Below are positions 17,847-27,154 of a stretch of DNA of 60,245 nt, piece after piece. The position numbers and the translations under genes were made by a program. Position 1 is the stretch's first letter, and each line of letters opens with the position of its first letter. The notes below the pieces were generated by a model. The model saw only the letters and a list, made by a program, of their open reading frames with translations, searched no databases and had not been told where the DNA came from. The DNA is from an uncultured Nitrospina sp. (GTDB taxonomy: Bacteria; Nitrospinota; Nitrospinia; Nitrospinales; VA-1): positions 1 to 60,245 of the forward strand of contig CAJWQP010000006.1 of the NCBI GenBank assembly GCA_913045445.1, given 5' to 3'.

Positions 17847-18089
17847 ATGCTCGCAAAAATTCACATTACATTCAAAAACGGCGTTCTGGACCCTCAGGGC
17901 AAGGCTGTGCATCATGCGCTCAAAGATCTGGGGTACGATGAGGTTTCCGGGATTCAAATGGGCAAGTATCTGGAGGTGCGCATGGAGGGTGTTTCCAGAG
18001 AAGAAGCAGAACCCAGAGTAAAAGAAATGTGCGAAAAACTCTTTGCCAATACGGTTATTGAATCCTACCGGTTCACTCTGGATTCTTAG
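17847..18089 (+). CDS. purS: phosphoribosylformylglycinamidine synthase subunit PurS
   Basis: PurS is the small bridging subunit of the three-part FGAM synthase (PurL-PurQ-PurS). The 80-aa product from ATG 17847 begins AKIHITFKNGVLDPQGKAV and contains LGYDEVSGIQMGKYLEV, the usual PurS pattern. The track start at GTG 17829 adds six residues not expected in the family, so the ATG is preferred. No ribosome site is visible. It is the first gene of purS-purQ-purL-purF. A hairpin repeat separates it from purQ. Confidence 0.92.
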   Translation: MLAKIHITFKNGVLDPQGKAVHHALKDLGYDEVSGIQMGKYLEVRMEGVSREEAEPRVKEMCEKLFANTVIESYRFTLDS

Positions 18090-18092
18090 AAT

Positions 18093-18162
18093 TGTCGCCC
18101 TGAGCTTGTCGAAGGGTATTCCAGCTAAATAAAGTATATGCTTCGACAGGCTCAGCACGACA
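18093..18162. repeat. REP-like inverted repeat between purS and purQ
   Basis: Arms TGTCGCCCTGAGCTTGTCGA... (18093-18114) and the near-perfect reverse complement at 18141-18162 flank a 26-base AT-rich loop. The core CCTGAGCYTGTCGAAG is a dispersed palindrome found in many bacterial genomes, whose spurious translation reads like LSLSKH...PFDKLRA, as seen in the antisense ORF here. Located inside the operon, it could slow polymerase or stabilise mRNA. Confidence 0.75.
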
Positions 18163-18200
18163 CTCAGATAGAATCTTATCGAATTGAACTTTACTGACTT

Positions 18201-18908
18201 ATGAATTGCGGCGTAGTTGTTTTTCCCGGTTCTAATTGCGATCACGATTGTTTCCATATCCTCAAGCACGTCTTCAAGTTGCATACGGAATGGATATGGC
18301 ACAAGGGTGATATGGACCTTTCCCGGTTCGATCTCATCGTTTTGCCGGGTGGGTTTTCCTATGGGGATTACCTGCGTGCGGGAGCCATTGCCCAGTTTTC
18401 CACGGTCATGAAAGATGTGATTCGATTCGCCGAGTCGGGCGGCAGAGTTCTTGGGATTTGTAACGGATTCCAAGTGCTTGTCGAGGCGAAGCTTCTTCCG
18501 GGCGCTCTTATCCAGAATAATACCCAGAAATTTATCTGCAAGACAGTACCTGTTCGAGTGGAAAACACTTCGACTGCGTTCACTGGAGAGTGTGCCGGGG
18601 AATCGGTATTGAATATTCCCATCGCCCACCATCAGGGAAGTTATTTTATTGATCCCGATGGACTGCGCCAGTTGGAAGAAAACCGACAGGTGGTTTTTCG
18701 TTATTGTGGTCCGTCAGGTGAAGTGACAGACGAATTCAATCCCAATGGTTCCGTTGGGAATATAGCGGGCATCATAAATGAAGCTGGCAATGTAATGGGT
18801 CTTATGCCGCACCCTGAACGCTGTGCCGATCCGGCCTGGCCCAACCTTGATGGACAACTCATTTTTAAATCCATAATTAAATCCTTACAAAGTGGAGTTT
18901 CAGCGTGA
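18201..18908 (+). CDS. purQ: FGAM synthase glutaminase subunit PurQ
   Basis: PurQ supplies ammonia from glutamine to PurL. The 235-aa class I glutamine amidotransferase shows [11 protein letters not shown] at the start, [17 protein letters not shown], the nucleophile Cys87 in GICNGFQVL, and the His/Glu pair in [11 protein letters not shown]. The length is normal for the PurS-dependent type. Its TGA stop overlaps the GTG start of purL as GTGA, so the two are translationally coupled. Like purS it lacks an obvious Shine-Dalgarno sequence. Confidence 0.96.
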   Translation: MNCGVVVFPGSNCDHDCFHILKHVFKLHTEWIWHKGDMDLSRFDLIVLPGGFSYGDYLRAGAIAQFSTVMKDVIRFAESGGRVLGICNGFQVLVEAKLLPGALIQNNTQKFICKTVPVRVENTSTAFTGECAGESVLNIPIAHHQGSYFIDPDGLRQLEENRQVVFRYCGPSGEVTDEFNPNGSVGNIAGIINEAGNVMGLMPHPERCADPAWPNLDGQLIFKSIIKSLQSGVSA

Positions 18909-21133
18909 AGCCAGTCACTCCAACGATCACTCCCGATATGGTTCGCCAGCATGGAATGACGCTGGAAGAATTCCGTCGCATACAGGACCTTTTAGGTCGA
19001 GCGCCGAATGTGACTGAGCTGGGAATATTCTCTGTGATGTGGAGCGAGCATTGCAGTTACAAAAGTTCCCGCTATTATCTGAAAAAACTTCCGACGGAGG
19101 GGCCGCGTGTGTTGCAGGGTCCGGGAGAAAACGCGGGGGTGGTTGATATAGGCGATGGCATGGCGGTGGTGTTTAAAATTGAAAGTCACAACCACCCTTC
19201 TTTCATAGAGCCACGTCAGGGAGCGGCCACAGGAGTTGGGGGAATCCTTCGTGATATTTTCACCATGGGCGCACGCCCCATAGCGTTGATGAACTCTTTA
19301 CGATTTGGCGCGGCGGACCATCCGCGTACCCGATTCCTGGTCAACGGCGTGGTCGATGGGATTTCCAATTACGGTAACTGCACGGGGGTGCCGACTGTCG
19401 GCGGGGAAATTTATTTCGATCCTTGTTACAACGGAAACATTCTGGTCAATGTCTTTTGCCTCGGACTGGTTCCATCGGATAAGATTTTTCTGGGGAATGC
19501 TTCTGGAGTAGGCAATCCGGTTATTTATTTTGGCTCCAAGACAGGACGCGATGGGATTCACGGTGCGAGTATGGCTTCATCGGAATTTGATGAGTCGTCC
19601 GAAGAAAAGCGTCCCACGGTTCAGGTGGGTGATCCTTTTGCAGAAAAACTTTTGATCGAAGCGTGTCTCGAACTCATGAATGAAGACTGGGTGGTGGGTA
19701 TTCAGGATATGGGGGCGGCTGGGCTCACCTGTTCTACTTTTGAAATGGCGGGCCGGGGCGGTACAGGAATTGATCTTGAGTTGTCCAGGGTGCCCAAGCG
19801 GGAAGAGGGGATGACTCCTTATGATATTCTTTTGTCGGAATCCCAGGAGCGGATGCTTGTGGTCGTCCACAAAGGAATGGAAGAGGAGGCACTGGCCCTG
19901 TTTCATAAATGGGACCTTGACGCGGCGATTGTTGGCGAGGTGACGGACAAGCCGGTAGTTCGTATTTTTGAAAATGGGAATGAGGTGGTTAATCTTCCGG
20001 TTGAACTGGTCGTTGACGGTGCTCTGGATCTGAAACGTCCTACGAAAAAACCAGGCTATCTACAAAAAGTTGATCATGTCAACCTCGCGGATGTTCCTGA
20101 CCTGGCGCGCGGGGACGAGACTTTGAAGAAGCTTCTTGCATCGCCCAACATAGCAAACAAACATTGGGTCTATGAGCAATATGACCATATGGTGCGACTG
20201 AACACGCTGGGTTTGCCGGGTTCCGATGCCGCTGTGCTCAGAGTAAAGGGGACTAAAAAAGCGTTGGCCCTGTCGGTTGATTGCAACAGCAGGTATTGTT
20301 ATTTGGACCCTTTTCATGGCGCACAGATAGCTGTAGCGGAATGCGTGCGTAATATTGTGTGCTCCGGCGGAGGGCCGATTGGTTTGACCAATTGCCTTAA
20401 CTTTGGGAATCCGGAAAAGCCGGAAATCATGTGGCAGTTTGAGCAGGCTGTGTCCGGGATGGGCGAAGCGTGCAAGTTTTTTAATATTCCGGTGGTCAGT
20501 GGTAATGTCAGTCTTTATAATGAAACTATTGGAGAAGCGATTTACCCAACGCCGACTGTGGCGGTGGTGGGGTTGCTGGAGGACCGCACGTATCACACCA
20601 CCCAATGGTTCAAAGAAGAAGGAGACCTCGTGGGTCTGATAGGACTCACCATGGAAGAGTTGGGGGGGAGCGAATACCTGAGTGTCATGTGTGAACGGGT
20701 TGAGGGCAAACCACCTTATTTGGATCTTCCGTTGGCCCGCACGATCAACAACCTGTGTTTGTCATTGATTAAAGACGGGCTAGCCGTTTCGGCACACGAT
20801 TGCTCAGAGGGAGGGCTGGGGGTCGCATTGGCGGAGTCATGCATCAGCCATCCCCATGCTCCAACAGGGGCGGTGCTGGATGTTGAATCGACGATCAGAA
20901 ATGATGCCTGTCTCTTTGGTGAATCGCAATCGCGGATACTGGTTTCCTTTTCTGCAGAGAGCAGGACAGCTGTGGAAGAAAAAGCGAAAGCCGTGGGGGT
21001 GCCTTTCAAAGTGATAGGCAAGGTGGGAGGTGACTCTCTGGTCGTGAACGTCAATGGAGAAGAATTTATAAACGAGGAAGTTTCCCATTTGAAAAAGCTA
21101 TGGATGGGGGCCCTGGAATCTTATGTTAGATAA
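18905..21133 (+). CDS. purL: FGAM synthase large subunit PurL (small form)
   Basis: The 742-aa protein is the ATP-dependent synthetase that converts FGAR to FGAM, in the short form that needs PurS and PurQ. It has the characteristic [43 protein letters not shown] and [14 protein letters not shown] motifs in the first half, and a duplicated AIRS-like second half with [20 protein letters not shown] and [17 protein letters not shown]. It begins with GTG inside the purQ stop. It overlaps purF by 11 bases. Confidence 0.97.
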   Translation: MKPVTPTITPDMVRQHGMTLEEFRRIQDLLGRAPNVTELGIFSVMWSEHCSYKSSRYYLKKLPTEGPRVLQGPGENAGVVDIGDGMAVVFKIESHNHPSFIEPRQGAATGVGGILRDIFTMGARPIALMNSLRFGAADHPRTRFLVNGVVDGISNYGNCTGVPTVGGEIYFDPCYNGNILVNVFCLGLVPSDKIFLGNASGVGNPVIYFGSKTGRDGIHGASMASSEFDESSEEKRPTVQVGDPFAEKLLIEACLELMNEDWVVGIQDMGAAGLTCSTFEMAGRGGTGIDLELSRVPKREEGMTPYDILLSESQERMLVVVHKGMEEEALALFHKWDLDAAIVGEVTDKPVVRIFENGNEVVNLPVELVVDGALDLKRPTKKPGYLQKVDHVNLADVPDLARGDETLKKLLASPNIANKHWVYEQYDHMVRLNTLGLPGSDAAVLRVKGTKKALALSVDCNSRYCYLDPFHGAQIAVAECVRNIVCSGGGPIGLTNCLNFGNPEKPEIMWQFEQAVSGMGEACKFFNIPVVSGNVSLYNETIGEAIYPTPTVAVVGLLEDRTYHTTQWFKEEGDLVGLIGLTMEELGGSEYLSVMCERVEGKPPYLDLPLARTINNLCLSLIKDGLAVSAHDCSEGGLGVALAESCISHPHAPTGAVLDVESTIRNDACLFGESQSRILVSFSAESRTAVEEKAKAVGVPFKVIGKVGGDSLVVNVNGEEFINEEVSHLKKLWMGALESYVR

Positions 21134-22523
21134 ATTTCATGACGAATGCGGGGTGGTCGGCGTCTTCGGTCATCCCGATGCCGCGAATCTGGTTTATCTG
21201 GGCCTTTATGCTTTACAGCATAGAGGTCAGGAGAGCGCAGGTATCGTTGCGTCTAACAATGGGAAGATGCATCTTGAAGTGGGGATGGGGTTGGTGGCGG
21301 ATGTGTTCAGCGATGCGCGTCTCAAGAAACTTCCTGGAAATTTGGCGATAGGGCATAACAGATATTCAACGACGGGTGTCAGCAGATTGAAAAATGCTCA
21401 GCCGTGTCTCATAGAATACGCAGGCGGAACGATGGCCATGGGCCACAATGGGAACCTGGTCAATGCCCCGAAGATTCGTAAAGAGTTGGGAGAGGAAGGC
21501 GCGATTTTTCAATCCACCAACGACAGCGAAGTGGTGGTCCACCTGATGGCGCAATCGCGCCGCAATACATTTATTGATCGTGCGGTCGCCGCTTTTTCCC
21601 AGGTACAAGGCGCCTATTCAATCGTGTTGATGAGCGAGAATGAGCTCGTTGCCGCACGAGACCCGAATGGATTCCGCCCGTTGTGTCTGGGTAAGATCGA
21701 TGGAGCTTATATTGTCGCTTCTGAATCCTGTGTGATGAATCTTGTCGAAGCAGAATATATTCGCGAGTTGGAACCGGGCGAATTGATTCTCATCAATAAA
21801 TTCGGAATAAAATCATTTTTTCCCTTCCAGAAAAGCCCCACCACGCAATGTGTGTTTGAGCACATTTATTTTTCGAGGCCGGATAGTCATTTGTTCGGTA
21901 AGCCTGTTTATTCTGCACGCAAGCTCATGGGACGGGCCTTGGCCGGAGGAAACCCGGTAGAGGCTGATGTGGTGGTTCCTGTCCCCGACTCCGGGGTGAT
22001 TTCTGCAATGGGTTATTCTGAAGAATCTGGAATTCCTTTTCAAATGGGATTGATTCGCAACCACTATGTAGGTCGAACTTTTATTGAGCCGCGTTCACAG
22101 ATTCGTAATTTTGGTGTGAAAATTAAATTGAATGCTGTCGAAAGTGTTATAAGGGACAAGCGGGTTATTATTATTGATGACTCCATTGTGCGGGGTACAA
22201 CGAGTAAAAAAATCGTCAAGATGTTACGCGAAGTTGGCGCTAAAGAGATTCATGTTCGAATCAGTTCACCGCCTACCACCTATTCCTGTTTTTACGGTAT
22301 CGACACACCCACCAAGGAGGAGTTGATTGCATCCAATATGGACCTTGAGCAGACTCGTGAATATCTTGGTGCCGATTCACTGCATTATCTGGGTTTGGAA
22401 AAAATGCTGGATGTGTTTGGTGATGATCGGGAGAAATTTTGTTCCGCCTGCTTCAACGGTTGTTATCCCATCAAAGTAGATGACCCTGATGAAGATTCCC
22501 CCCAGTTAGGTCTGTTTGAATAG
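21123..22523 (+). CDS. purF: amidophosphoribosyltransferase
   Basis: PurF makes 5-phosphoribosylamine from PRPP and glutamine, the first committed purine step. The 466-aa enzyme has an N-terminal Ntn glutaminase domain after a short propeptide ([17 protein letters not shown]), so the catalytic Cys9 would be exposed by processing. The PRPP loop reads [14 protein letters not shown]. Cys residues in [26 protein letters not shown] and [11 protein letters not shown] match the Bacillus-type enzyme that carries a 4Fe-4S cluster, which suggests oxygen sensitivity. It ends 13 bases from the convergent UPF0182 gene. It is the last gene of purSQLF. Confidence 0.97.
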   Translation: MLDKFHDECGVVGVFGHPDAANLVYLGLYALQHRGQESAGIVASNNGKMHLEVGMGLVADVFSDARLKKLPGNLAIGHNRYSTTGVSRLKNAQPCLIEYAGGTMAMGHNGNLVNAPKIRKELGEEGAIFQSTNDSEVVVHLMAQSRRNTFIDRAVAAFSQVQGAYSIVLMSENELVAARDPNGFRPLCLGKIDGAYIVASESCVMNLVEAEYIRELEPGELILINKFGIKSFFPFQKSPTTQCVFEHIYFSRPDSHLFGKPVYSARKLMGRALAGGNPVEADVVVPVPDSGVISAMGYSEESGIPFQMGLIRNHYVGRTFIEPRSQIRNFGVKIKLNAVESVIRDKRVIIIDDSIVRGTTSKKIVKMLREVGAKEIHVRISSPPTTYSCFYGIDTPTKEELIASNMDLEQTREYLGADSLHYLGLEKMLDVFGDDREKFCSACFNGCYPIKVDDPDEDSPQLGLFE

Positions 22524-22536
22524 AAAACCGCCTCGC

Positions 22537-25281
22537 CTACTCTTCGGTGCTTTTTTTCACAACGGTCGCGGAGTCCAGGGCCCTGCCGAGAGCTTCCATG
22601 TCCTCATTATGGTCGGATAACTTCTTGTTCATTTCTTCCTGCCGTTTCATGGCTCGCCCAAACAAATTTTTGATTGTCTGATAGTCAGACTGTTTCAGTA
22701 TGATATTTCCCGATGGTTTGGGGCTGGCGTCCACCAACTGGACGGCATCTTTTTCAGCAGTCATTGAGCTGGGAAGGGATTCCAGGGCACTCTCGCCAAA
22801 AATTTCAGCGAGCGCTTTTTCCAGAGTGCTTTCCATGGCTATCCTGTCTTCATAACCTACGATGACGCGTTTGAGTTCAGGAATTTTCCCGGCATCAGCT
22901 TTTAGGTACAGAGGCCGGACGTAGATCAACGATTCTTCGATGGGAATAACAAGCATGGTACCCTGAATAACTTTTGAGCCTCTTTGATCCCATAATGAGA
23001 TTTGCCGTGAGACTTCTGCGTCCTGATTGATTCTGGCAACGATCTGGTTGGGACCGTAAATCAGTTTTTGCTTTGGGAACGTGTAGGCAACTAATTGGCC
23101 ATAGTTCTCTCCATCGCTTTGTGCCACCATCCATGCAGAGAGATTGCTTTTCCCTCTGGGTGTGAATGGCAACATGAGGATGTATTCTTCCTTGGTATTT
23201 CCCGGAAGTTTCATGATTGTGTAATACGGTTCCATCATTTTATTGTCGATTTCCGGAATTTCCCATTGGTCCTCCTTGTTGTAAAACACCTGCGGCGTTT
23301 TCATGTGATAGGTCGCGTAGATAAATGCCTGAATCGTGAACAGATCTGACGGATACCGGATATGACTCCTTAAATCTTCCGGCATTTCGCTCAGGTCCTT
23401 GAACAATTTCGGGAAAATATTTTTCCATGTGAGAATGACAGGATCATTGGGGTCAGTAATGTAAAATTGCATTGAACCTTCGTAAGCATCAATAACGATT
23501 TTGACAGAGTTCCTCACATAATTGCCAAATCGCGGGATAGTTTGCGAGTAGGGAAACTGGTCGCTCACGGTGTAAGCGTCATAAATCCATTTCATTTTCC
23601 CTTCGGTCACCACAAGATAAGGGTCACTGTCCAACCTTAAAAACGGGACCACCTGGAGTACCCGCTCGGTTATGTTTCGGTACATCAGCACCCTGCTTTC
23701 ACTCTTAATATCCTGCGAAAAGAGAATTTTAAGTGTTTTAAAACGTGCTGCGAGAAGCAACTTCCGTATGAAGGAATCAACCGGGAACCCGCCGCTTCCT
23801 TCGTAATTTTTGTATACATTTTTCTCACCTTCAGGATAGTCAAATTCTTTGGTTCCGGTGTTAACAAAAACATGGTCGTTTGAAAGTTCGCCAAAGTAGA
23901 TTTCTGGTTGTTCCACTTTCAGGTCGACGTTGGATTGAGGTGGAATATCTTTTATGAAAAGTACGGGCATGCCCTGCGGGGTTATCTGATTTACAGGGCT
24001 GAGGGAAACTCCATAGCCATGAGTAAAAGTGAGGTGTTCGTTGATCCATGTGCGATTGGGCAGGTTTTCCGATTGCAATTCGCGAGGGGAAAGCAGGGTT
24101 TGTCTATATTTGCCATCAATGGTATAGCGGTCATTGTCGACCGAATTGAACTGGTAATAAGTTCGTATTTCCTGAATTTGCCCCAGAGTGTCGAGTAAAG
24201 GTTCCTGATCCCACAGGCGGATGTTTTCAATGGTCAGGCTGTTGGCTTGAATAGACTCAGCATTTAACGATTCGGCTCCGGTGAGTCTTTTTGACTCTGT
24301 GGTGTCCAGTCCGTAAGCCTTAAGCGATCCGGCAATGGTGTGTTCAATAAAAGGCGTTTCTTTGATAAGTTCATTTGGGTTGACTACAAAGTTTTGCAGG
24401 ATTTTCGGATAAAAACTTCCAGCAAAATAAATCACTCCAATCCCGGTCAGCGCAAGAACAACTTTTTTCACACCGCGTCCGGTGGCTATAAAGAAGCTGA
24501 GGCCGGCTCCAGCCAGCGACAACCAGGACATGGTGTTGAGTATTGGGAGTTGACCGTAGTAATCGGCGAACCCGATGCCCGTTACCACACCATTTCCCTC
24601 CAACAGCAGGTCATAGCGCTGGAGATGAAATTCCATGGCCATCAGGATAAGAAAATAAAAGACCAGTGAGGACAAGGGCCGCCTGGCTTCCACCTGCATA
24701 ACGATTCCATTGGGTCCCAGGTAAATAAACTGCTTCAGGAAAAAGATGATGCCCGTTCCAATACCAAGAACAACAAAAGCTTCCCATAAAATCGATTTGC
24801 CAAGATTAAGAAACGGTAGAGTGAACAGGTAAAAGGAATAGTCATTGCCAAAAATGGGGTCGGCACTGCCAAAGGGAACGGCTTTGGCATAGAGCTGAAC
24901 GATTTCCCATTTTTGTCCAATGATCAACCCGGTCATCACCGCCAGCACGAGCGGACCAAAAAACATAAGTTTTCTCAGGTTACTGGCTATCAAATCGAGC
25001 AGGGGTAACTCGCGGCGAACAGAATCGGACAGCAGGACAGGGATGTGCGAGCTGTGGTCATACATGCGTTTCAGCGGAAAACAGGTAAAAGTGAAAAAGA
25101 GAACTCCCGCAACCAAACCAAAACCCCATTGCGAAAATACAATAGTCCAGAAAACAGAATCGAATTCATGGTGAGCGAACCATATCCAGTTGAAATAGAA
25201 TCCAATGATTTTCTCGGCGAACATCGAGCCAACCGTAACGATGCCGAGCAGAATGAATAGCCATTTTCTCTGCGTGTTCAT
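22537..25281 (-). CDS. UPF0182 family membrane protein
   Basis: A 914-aa protein matching UPF0182 (COG1615), a family of large membrane proteins of unknown function. The first 300 residues hold about seven hydrophobic helices (e.g. WLFILLGIVTVGSMFAEKII, VLAVMTGLIIGQKWEIV). The remaining 600 residues form a soluble, presumably extracytoplasmic part with family landmarks LTFTHGYGVSLSPVNQITPQ, YFGELSNDHVFVNTGTKEFD and EESLIYVRPLYLKA. The extreme C terminus is acidic and helical. The ORF is intact and of normal length. It stands alone between convergent purF and the thioredoxin-like gene. Confidence 0.92.
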   Translation of the reverse strand: MNTQRKWLFILLGIVTVGSMFAEKIIGFYFNWIWFAHHEFDSVFWTIVFSQWGFGLVAGVLFFTFTCFPLKRMYDHSSHIPVLLSDSVRRELPLLDLIASNLRKLMFFGPLVLAVMTGLIIGQKWEIVQLYAKAVPFGSADPIFGNDYSFYLFTLPFLNLGKSILWEAFVVLGIGTGIIFFLKQFIYLGPNGIVMQVEARRPLSSLVFYFLILMAMEFHLQRYDLLLEGNGVVTGIGFADYYGQLPILNTMSWLSLAGAGLSFFIATGRGVKKVVLALTGIGVIYFAGSFYPKILQNFVVNPNELIKETPFIEHTIAGSLKAYGLDTTESKRLTGAESLNAESIQANSLTIENIRLWDQEPLLDTLGQIQEIRTYYQFNSVDNDRYTIDGKYRQTLLSPRELQSENLPNRTWINEHLTFTHGYGVSLSPVNQITPQGMPVLFIKDIPPQSNVDLKVEQPEIYFGELSNDHVFVNTGTKEFDYPEGEKNVYKNYEGSGGFPVDSFIRKLLLAARFKTLKILFSQDIKSESRVLMYRNITERVLQVVPFLRLDSDPYLVVTEGKMKWIYDAYTVSDQFPYSQTIPRFGNYVRNSVKIVIDAYEGSMQFYITDPNDPVILTWKNIFPKLFKDLSEMPEDLRSHIRYPSDLFTIQAFIYATYHMKTPQVFYNKEDQWEIPEIDNKMMEPYYTIMKLPGNTKEEYILMLPFTPRGKSNLSAWMVAQSDGENYGQLVAYTFPKQKLIYGPNQIVARINQDAEVSRQISLWDQRGSKVIQGTMLVIPIEESLIYVRPLYLKADAGKIPELKRVIVGYEDRIAMESTLEKALAEIFGESALESLPSSMTAEKDAVQLVDASPKPSGNIILKQSDYQTIKNLFGRAMKRQEEMNKKLSDHNEDMEALGRALDSATVVKKSTEE

Positions 25282-25377
25282 GAGTTTTCCTTCAATAAAT
25301 TTTCCGTTTTCTTTGTGAGTTCATGAGTGCTTCTTTGCAAAACTCTTCATTTCCTCTGAGCGTTTTCGAGTGCTTCT

Positions 25378-25932
25378 TTAAGATGTTATCCATTTGATCG
25401 AACAGCCCATGGAAGGGATCTGTTCGCTGGAAACCGGTTGTCCGGCGATTATATTTTCCAGGGCCGATTTTAAATCCTGCCGGGTCACCTTTTCCGGGTG
25501 TTCCCAGTTGTCATCGATTCGGCCACGGTAAAGTAGTTTTCGTTCTTTGCCGTAGACATACAAGTCGGGAGTACAAACGGCATCGTACGCCTTGGCTGTT
25601 TCCTGGCTGGGGTCCATCAGATAAGGGAAAGGAAATCCCTTTTCTTTTGCCAGCGCTTTCATGTTGTCCAGCGAATCGTCAGGATACCGAACTGTGTCAT
25701 TGGGATTGATTCCAACCAGCTGGACTCCGCGATCAGAGAATTCATTCTGCAGATCAATCAGTCGTTTTAGAACTGCTTTTACATAGGGGCAATGATTGCA
25801 CATGAATATGATGACCAGAACATCCCGGCCGGAGAAGCTGTCCAGCGAATATGTTTTGCCATCGGTTCCTTCAAGTGCAAAATCATAGGCGGGGGTTCCC
25901 AGAGAGGTCATAGTGGAATTAAGAAGTACCAT
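25378..25932 (-). CDS. thioredoxin-like/AhpC-TSA family protein
   Basis: The 184-aa protein has a thioredoxin fold of the peroxiredoxin-like group. It opens with S..TSLGTPAYDFALEGTDGK, has the active-site motif CNHCPYVKAVLKRL (CxxC, here C-N-H-C), and a second conserved block CTPDLYVYGKERKLLYRGRI followed by the family tail MGCSIKW. No signal peptide is present, so it is cytoplasmic. The group is usually annotated as 'thioredoxin family protein' and probably reduces a disulfide or peroxide; substrate unknown. It is about 100 bases upstream of the UPF0182 gene on the same strand, not obviously linked in function. Confidence 0.85.
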   Translation of the reverse strand: MVLLNSTMTSLGTPAYDFALEGTDGKTYSLDSFSGRDVLVIIFMCNHCPYVKAVLKRLIDLQNEFSDRGVQLVGINPNDTVRYPDDSLDNMKALAKEKGFPFPYLMDPSQETAKAYDAVCTPDLYVYGKERKLLYRGRIDDNWEHPEKVTRQDLKSALENIIAGQPVSSEQIPSMGCSIKWITS

Positions 25933-26057
25933 AATAAATAGTCTAAAACGTTTGAGAGACGAAAATTGAAAAGAAACGTTTGGAAAAATGATTATAAAGG
26001 AATGCTAACACGTTTGCGAGCAGGATAGATACTTGAATACGAGAATATAGCGCGCTC

Positions 26058-26954
26058 TTATTCGCTTTTACAGGTCATCCCGGTGACCCGGCAGGTATAG
26101 CAGGCAGAGTGGGCTAATGGAAATGGACGCAACGTTTCTTTGATCGTGCCCCCCATTCTAGCCTGATCGCTATCGACAAGGATTGGGCATACATAGACGC
26201 CCGTTTGTGTTGCCATTCGCGATGTGGAGCATTGCAGGTTGGTGATGTCATAATTTTCAAAACATTTTTCGGTGACATGCTCGTCGTCAGAGTAGTTGCG
26301 CAAGTTTTCCGCCAGGCGACCGATGAGAAACCCCGGAAGAATTTTGAGCCGGGGCTGAGGAACGTTGAGCGATTTCAAAAAACTATTCAGATTGTCTTCC
26401 ATTGCCGCGTCTTTATCTTCTTCCCAGTTTCGAGTCACCGTGAGAACAGGAGAAAACCCGGCGGCGCCCAGATTACGGATTCCTTCGCTCGCCTTTCTAA
26501 AAGCATTTTTGCCTCGGATTAGATTATTTACCTCTTCCTCATAACTTTCCATGCTCACACGAAATTGCAGACGATGCGAGGAACCGTTTTGTATTTCACG
26601 CAGGCGGATTGCTTTTTCGGGAGAGATGAGAGTGCCGTTGGTCAGTACGTCCAATGGACCGCATTCAAGAATGGCGGCAAGAATTTCGAAGATTTCCGGA
26701 TTCATAAACACTTCGCCGCCAGTGATGTAGTAGTCCTTGACCTCAAGCAGTTTGGATTCTTCCAGCCGCAGGCGGACTTGTCGCAGGCTCATCATTTCAT
26801 GCGTATGATTTTGTGGTCCGCAACTGATGAAACAATGCGTGCACTGCAGGTTGCACAAGGTTCCTCCAACCTGAAGCCATAAAGTCTCCAGGTTTGCCAA
26901 GGGCACTTCGGGAATATTTTTTACCGAAGTCGATTGTTTCTGAGTGGTGTTCAT
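26058..26954 (-). CDS. radical SAM protein with C-terminal Cys-rich (SPASM-like) region
   Basis: The 298-aa protein carries the radical SAM signature C-x3-C-x2-C as CNLQCTHC near residue 34, an SAM-contacting GGE in YYITGGEVFMNPE, and VLTNGTLIS, all typical of the TIM-barrel core. After about residue 225, Cys residues occur in CFENYDITNLQCSTS, YVCPIL and the closing CYTCRVTGMTC, consistent with an auxiliary Fe-S cluster as in SPASM or twitch domains. Such enzymes modify peptides, proteins or small molecules. No precursor peptide or partner is visible next to it, so the substrate is unknown. The start ATG lacks a clear ribosome site. Confidence 0.85.
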   Translation of the reverse strand: MNTTQKQSTSVKNIPEVPLANLETLWLQVGGTLCNLQCTHCFISCGPQNHTHEMMSLRQVRLRLEESKLLEVKDYYITGGEVFMNPEIFEILAAILECGPLDVLTNGTLISPEKAIRLREIQNGSSHRLQFRVSMESYEEEVNNLIRGKNAFRKASEGIRNLGAAGFSPVLTVTRNWEEDKDAAMEDNLNSFLKSLNVPQPRLKILPGFLIGRLAENLRNYSDDEHVTEKCFENYDITNLQCSTSRMATQTGVYVCPILVDSDQARMGGTIKETLRPFPLAHSACYTCRVTGMTCKSE

Positions 26955-27025
26955 GAATTCAGCCTAGCAAAAGGGAAAGCAACATTTCAAGAAATACTGA
27001 CTAATTCTTTAAAGAGGGTAGCATT

Positions 27026-27154
27026 TTGAACAGGATGGTATCGGGTATTAAGTCGCGGGGTACAGGAAAACCTTACAACTGGACAAAACCAAAGGAAGCA
27101 CTATTAGGAAACCTTATAAGCCAGCCGATTCGTAAGAGTCGTTTACTTTTTTGA
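27026..27154 (+). CDS. possible 42-aa small protein, opposite strand to the radical-SAM-like gene
   Basis: A TTG at 27026 is preceded by AGAGGG at good spacing and opens a 42-codon frame to TGA at 27152. It overlaps the 3' end of the gene on the other strand by 41 bases. The centre reads RGTGKPYNWTKPKEALLGN, which recalls the start of a Myb/SANT-like helix-turn-helix found at the ends of some bacterial proteins, but the frame ends before a second helix. It could be a fragment or chance. Confidence 0.22.
   Translation: MNRMVSGIKSRGTGKPYNWTKPKEALLGNLISQPIRKSRLLF

Noticed and set aside
17820-18632. 270-aa minus-strand ORF over purS/purQ
   Set aside because: It is antisense to two clear purine genes and its centre is only the translation of the REP-like repeat (LSLSKH...PFDKLRA).
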